Of a DNA stretch of 64,000 nt, positions 59,700-64,000 are shown one piece after another. Within the stretch, counting starts at the first letter, position 1, and every line of letters begins with the position of its first letter. Under the pieces are notes generated by a model. The model had not been told where the DNA came from. It ran no database searches and saw only the letters and a program-made list of their open reading frames with translations. Source of the stretch: Nematostella vectensis (lineage: Eukaryota > Cnidaria > Anthozoa > Actiniaria > Edwardsiidae); contig NC_064039.1 of assembly GCF_932526225.1 (NCBI RefSeq), forward strand, positions 10,496,139 to 10,560,138, in the 5' to 3' direction. The position numbers and the translations under genes are program-made.

Positions 59700-62360
59700 C
59701 AGTCTATGATTTGTGGTAGTAACTAGTAGTGATAATGATGAGGATGATTATGATTTTCATGATGATGATGATAATGGGTGATTATGGTTGTTAATATGAT
59801 GATGGGTGATTATGGTTGTAATGATGGTGTGGGTGGTTGGTGGAGTAAACAATTCAAATGGACAGTCAAAACATGTATAATCCCCTTTCATTCCTGTTTG
59901 AACGTGCAATTAAGGGTGTTGGGACATATCTCGTTACTTAGCGATTCGGTTGTTAGGCGCGCGCGATTATTCGGGAACTTCCCATTTTGAGGCGGGAAAA
60001 TCGAATGGCGGAAAAGCAATTTATGCGCGCACGACCTTTTTAACTTCGAAAACAAACGCTCGAAACTGGCGAGAATAAACGTATTAGCCTCTCACTCCTG
60101 GGTACTTTTGAGCAAAATTGTAAGAAAAAAAAAAGACTTAAAACAGAAACCTCCCCCCCCCTCCAAACCTACCAGTTAACATAAGCTACCGCTGACCCAA
60201 GACGGTATGCCTTGAAGTTTACAGCTTTTTCACATCCGGAGAGAGCCTATTTGGGCATAATTAATCTGATAATTTATGCTGTGCTTATGGATGCTCGCAC
60301 GCTAAGGTTGGTTTAATGGGATAATTCCTTGTTTGGGTTTCACCGAGTGGGAAAGGAATTTTTAAATGAATGGCCTCATACTCTCCAATGTGGAATATTT
60401 TTGCTATTCAACCTTATTCAAAAATTGCTTTCAGGCTTATTCTGGGTTCCTTGGACCTGGAAATGTTTTGTTTGGCTTTGGGGCAAAATGACTGTTATGA
60501 TTATGAGTTTCTCTGTCAAGATATTTTCCAAGACTCCAATGATGCAATTCAGGCATGAAATATAGCATAAACATGGAGACTCGCTTCTAATGGAGGTTTT
60601 AGCATTGATTATTTTGGCTGATGGCTGTAAAATGGGACCTTGACGGAGCGCAATAAAGGTATCAAGTTGTGCTTCCTTTTCTCTATTTGTAGGAATTGTG
60701 TGTCTTTTTTGGTAAGAAATGTTTCTGAGTTTAACCATTCGTTTACGAATAAGTAAAAAATCAAGGTTGATATTTTGACAATGGAGTCAATTCTATTACA
60801 TTGCTTGGATGCGCTTTTAAAGGTCGTCTATGCTTCGGAGGAATCCATGAGTATCAGCGTCGGTGTTGTTTAGTTTTCACTTCCGACATTTTGGAGTTGG
60901 GCCTATATTTTACGGGCGTCTGGAGACGTAATAGTAATGGAAGTGTAAAACAGCAAATACCGTAAAACAAAAATAGGGTAGCATGATTTTTCGCCTAGGG
61001 CACCAACTTAGCGTGCTGTTTTGAGCAAGAAACGAGTTATTTTAATACTTACTTCACTAGGGTTTTAAATTAAATTCGTGATTCGTGAAAAGACTTAAAA
61101 TAAATTCGTGGGGTATATTTTCGTGAATCGTGATTTCGCATTGCAAAATTCGAGAATTGTGACCGTAGATTCCAAGAATAATTAAAACAAATTTATGTAA
61201 CGTGACTGCAAAACAGTGCTCGACTTGACAGGAGCTGTTGACTCCGCATCGATTGTAACGTTTTTTTTCGCTTCACGATTCATACATTTATACGTAGAAG
61301 TAAACATTAATGAATGCCTTTGTGTGTTAGTTCAACTGACTGACTGAGGAGTGGATCAACCGCAGCGTTGATCTAAATCAGCGTTGATGTAAAAAATCAT
61401 ATATTCAGAAGCAAAGCAAAAGTTAAAACCGTAATTCGTGAAAAATCCTTTTTAAAATCATGATTCGTGAAATAAAAGCCAAACAAATAACTTCGTGATT
61501 CGTAATGGGCACCCCCTCTGCACCACCCTGTTAAAAAGCGGGAGAAACGTCAATATTTTGATAACAACATTCGTATTAGTAACCAGTCTTTGTCACAATA
61601 TTCAATCGCGCATGCGAAGATAATTCTACTTCCGGTTTGCGTTTCCAACTCTGTAATCTTTGTGAAGAACGGACAGGTCGCGTTTTTTTTAGGCATAGAA
61701 TATTCACCTAGTTGCCGTCTACAAAATTCAAATAAGAGTGGAAAAATAGCAATCAATATTGGCAGAATCCAAAACACATAAATTACCTTGTACACCTTTG
61801 GCACCCTCACGAATATTGTTATAAAGCTGCATTTACCTTTCCATATCCTAGATTTTTTCTATTGCGACTTCATGAATGACGTCATCAAAATTTAGATATT
61901 CATAAACAAAGATAACGTGCCTAAATTCATTCCATTTCACAAATGTTTAGCGGATTTATAGCGTCAGGAATTTTCCCTAGCAACGACCCTCAGATATCAC
62001 AGAATTGTCTATGCTAAAAGTATTTCTCAGGCTATTCAGGTTAAACCTTGATGATTGAAAAAAGCAATTATATGTACCGAATAAGATATGATTTATAAAG
62101 GTTTGCCTTTTTGGCTGTACAATAATTTTGTCCTGTACAATTTTGTCCTAGTATCATTTAAGAACTTCAGTTTAGGCCAAGTAGTCTATCTACATAATCT
62201 ACCGATTTACTGCCTTGCTTAGCATACTAATCTGCGTAGGCGTGTTTGTTTCGCTGCGTTGCGCTTTTCTCGTTGTGATAGAACAAACTACAATTGTCGT
62301 ACACGCGGCTTTTGTACTACAACTGTCGCTACCCAGTAAAAGACAAGCAAAAAATAGATT
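59700..62360. other. Gene-poor stretch
   Basis: No exon supported. A block at about 61070-61510 carries repeated ATTCGTGAA-type words (listed in findings). A minus-strand hydrophobic frame at 61550-61810 lacks an ATG and was not accepted. Confidence 0.4.
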
Positions 62361-63066
62361 TCACTGTTGGGGCGCATCTTTCTGTGTCAAGATCACACTG
62401 TACAACACACAAGACATCACCACGAACATCCAGAAGAAGATGACATCAAGCTTCTCGGAAACCTTCTTGTACGTCATCGGGTTGTTCTCAGTGAATTTCT
62501 TCTCTCTCATGAATACCTTGGCGGGGCCAGGAGTGTTTGGCGGTTTGACATCACCATAGTTAGGCTGCTGGGCTCGCATTGCGGGCTCAAATGGATCTTC
62601 ATCACGTGACTTGACCTCGACTCTGTTGGCTGGCTTGGGCTTGCCGCAGAAGAGTTTCTGGATCCATGGTGGCGGGACGCCTTCCTTGTGATAAATCACA
62701 AGGACGAATATGGTGATCATCAGAATGAGGCTAACCATAACCAGAGTCGCCATGAGGAAAACGCCTAAAATAGGGATGCTGGTTGAGGACTCGGGAATAA
62801 GGTCTGGGACTACAAGAAGGAACACCATCATGGCAATCCGATTCTCTCGCCGCTTTCTGATGGGATCCAGAAGCTGAATAGCGACAAGATGACCATGAGT
62901 AGGCATGGGGCGACAAGGTAGAACATGTGGTACTTGAATTTGCGCGCCATGTTTAAAGTGTAGGTTACTTGTGAGAAACCGAACGGACAGCAGTCGCCAT
63001 GATCAGTCTCTTGCAACGCAAAGGTTACGTTCTTCGGTTCCCAGTTACTGTTTTCTATAAAGTTTC
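62361..63066 (-). pseudogene. Inverted copy of the receptor's last exon, frameshifted in M2
   Basis: From an acceptor-like TTTAAG (exon start 63066) to a stop at 62361, the minus strand matches exon 6 of the receptor gene at 54455-55173 with only scattered differences. It covers the vicinal cysteines, M1, M3, the cytoplasmic loop and M4. After GERIG, 22 bases of the intact copy are replaced by 3, a 19-base net loss that shifts the frame and removes the first half of the pore-lining M2 helix. The product could not form a normal channel. No earlier receptor exon was recognised between here and the window edge; a tandem array occupies that place. The C-terminal end also differs (KDAPQQ). It is a partial inverted duplicate, now a pseudogene, unless the indel is an assembly error. 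Confidence 0.85.
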
Positions 63067-63164
63067 CTTAAAGTAATAAATCAGATAACGCAGTGCTAAA
63101 GACACAAACGGAAGCTTTCCGTACACAGCTTTCCTCACTAGATTTAGATAGGGATGACTCTAGC

Positions 63165-63775
63165 AGAGCCTTTACGTTGTATGTCAAGGTCTCAAGATTT
63201 GGAGATTTAAACACAAACAGACCTTTACATACAAATGTATGTCGGGGTTGAATGGCTAGATTTGGCGAAGAGCCAGATTTATGTCAAGTTCTCAAGATTT
63301 GGAGATTTGAACACAAACAGACCCTTTACATACAAATGTATGTCGGGGTTGAATGGCTAGATTTGGAGAAGAGCCAGATTTATGTCAAGGTATCAAGATT
63401 TGGAGATTTAAACACAAACAGACCCTTTACATACAAATGTATGTCGGGGTTGAATGGCTAGATTAGGAGAAGAACCAGATTTATGTCAAGGTCTCAAGAT
63501 TTGGATTAAACACAAACAGACCCTTTACATACAAATATATGTCGGGGTTGAATGGCTAGATTTGGAGAAGAGCCAGATTTATGTCAAGTTCTCAAGATTT
63601 GGAGATTTAAACACAAACAGACCCTTTACATACAAATGTATGTCGGGGTTGAATGGCTAGATGGCGAAGAACCAGATGTATGTCAAGTTCTCAAGATTTG
63701 GAGATTTAAACACAAACAGACCCTTTACATACAAATGTATGTCGGGGTTGAATGGCTAGATTTGGAGAAGGGCCT
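63165..63775. repeat. Tandem array, about 100-bp unit, 6 copies
   Basis: The unit includes TATGTCAAGGTCTCAAGATT, TGGAGATTTAAACACAAACA, GACCCTTTACATACAAATGT and ATGTCGGGGTTGAATGGCTA. It lies directly 5' (minus sense) of the receptor pseudogene exon. On the minus strand the unit contains TCTCCAAATCT, also the last bases of receptor exon 5. Frames across it are not genes. Confidence 0.9.
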
Positions 63776-64000
63776 TTACGTTAAGATTGATATCGAAGTT
63801 TTTTAAGTCTTACTAGATTTGAAGGCTAGATTTGAAGGCATAAAATGTCGGCGTGATTGGCCTTCTGCCAATTGTAAAAAAATGGCAGCATCATTAATAG
63901 CGCCTTATATAGTAGTCCGGGTGGACCCCGTGTTATTGTAAAATCAAAGTAATTCCAGCGTAAGTAGGTAATTCTGGACAAATTTGGCTTAACTTTCCCC

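Noticed and set aside
61550-61810. Hydrophobic minus-strand frame (VYKVIYVFWILPILIAIFP) suggestive of a receptor membrane helix
   Set aside because: No ATG, one helix only, no adjoining exons; too weak to call a GPCR fragment.

Overview
The window is animal (metazoan) nuclear DNA, most likely from a cnidarian and probably a sea anemone such as Nematostella. The evidence is: short exons with GT-AG introns; a Not-type homeobox gene; ShK-type cysteine modules joined to discoidin and C-type lectin modules; AT-rich intergenic DNA; and many small foldback elements and minisatellites. The species is an inference from gene content, since no diagnostic rRNA or mitochondrial marker is present. All gene models were assembled by eye from splice signals and codon phase.

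Layout. 0.5-2.1 kb (+): 3' exons of a BPI/LBP-family lipid-binding protein, convergent with 4.0-2.95 kb (-): a complete two-exon Not/Noto homeobox gene. 9.2-6.6 kb (-): a four-exon gene for an unrecognised basic, helix-rich protein. 9.2-18 kb: mostly non-coding, with dispersed foldback elements and two tandem arrays. 19.0-18.1 kb (-): an unrecognised protein with 41-residue repeats. 23.8-21.7 kb (-): a GAPR-1-like CAP/SCP gene without its first exon. 25.65-35.4 kb (+): a complete 16-exon secreted or surface protein with signal peptide, Ala/Pro/Tyr-rich stalk, ShK-like, F5/8C, C-type lectin and acidic tail. 36.4-40.4 kb (+): its diverged tandem paralogue, with no visible signal-peptide exon. 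49.0-42.3 kb (-): a complete nine-exon histidine-acid phosphatase resembling 2-phosphoxylose phosphatase. 51.5-55.2 kb (+): a complete six-exon nicotinic-acetylcholine-receptor-like subunit. 63.1-62.4 kb (-): an inverted copy of that receptor's last exon, frameshifted inside the pore helix. 55.7-62 kb also holds a large inverted repeat, a GAT/GGT-rich array and several small elements.

The most striking structural feature is a recurring class of minisatellite. In at least five independent places (27.2, 36.5, 39.7, 42.6 and 46 kb), and probably a sixth (21 kb), the tandem unit is a copy of a real exon-intron junction. Each repeat carries the last or first exon bases plus the donor or acceptor signal. 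A small foldback element has also inserted exactly at the first donor of the phosphatase gene and duplicated that donor in its target-site duplication. Together these suggest that splice junctions are hot spots for local duplication in this genome.

The genes do not form an operon or one pathway. Several act at the cell surface or outside the cell (BPI-like, lectin pair, receptor, proteoglycan-processing phosphatase).
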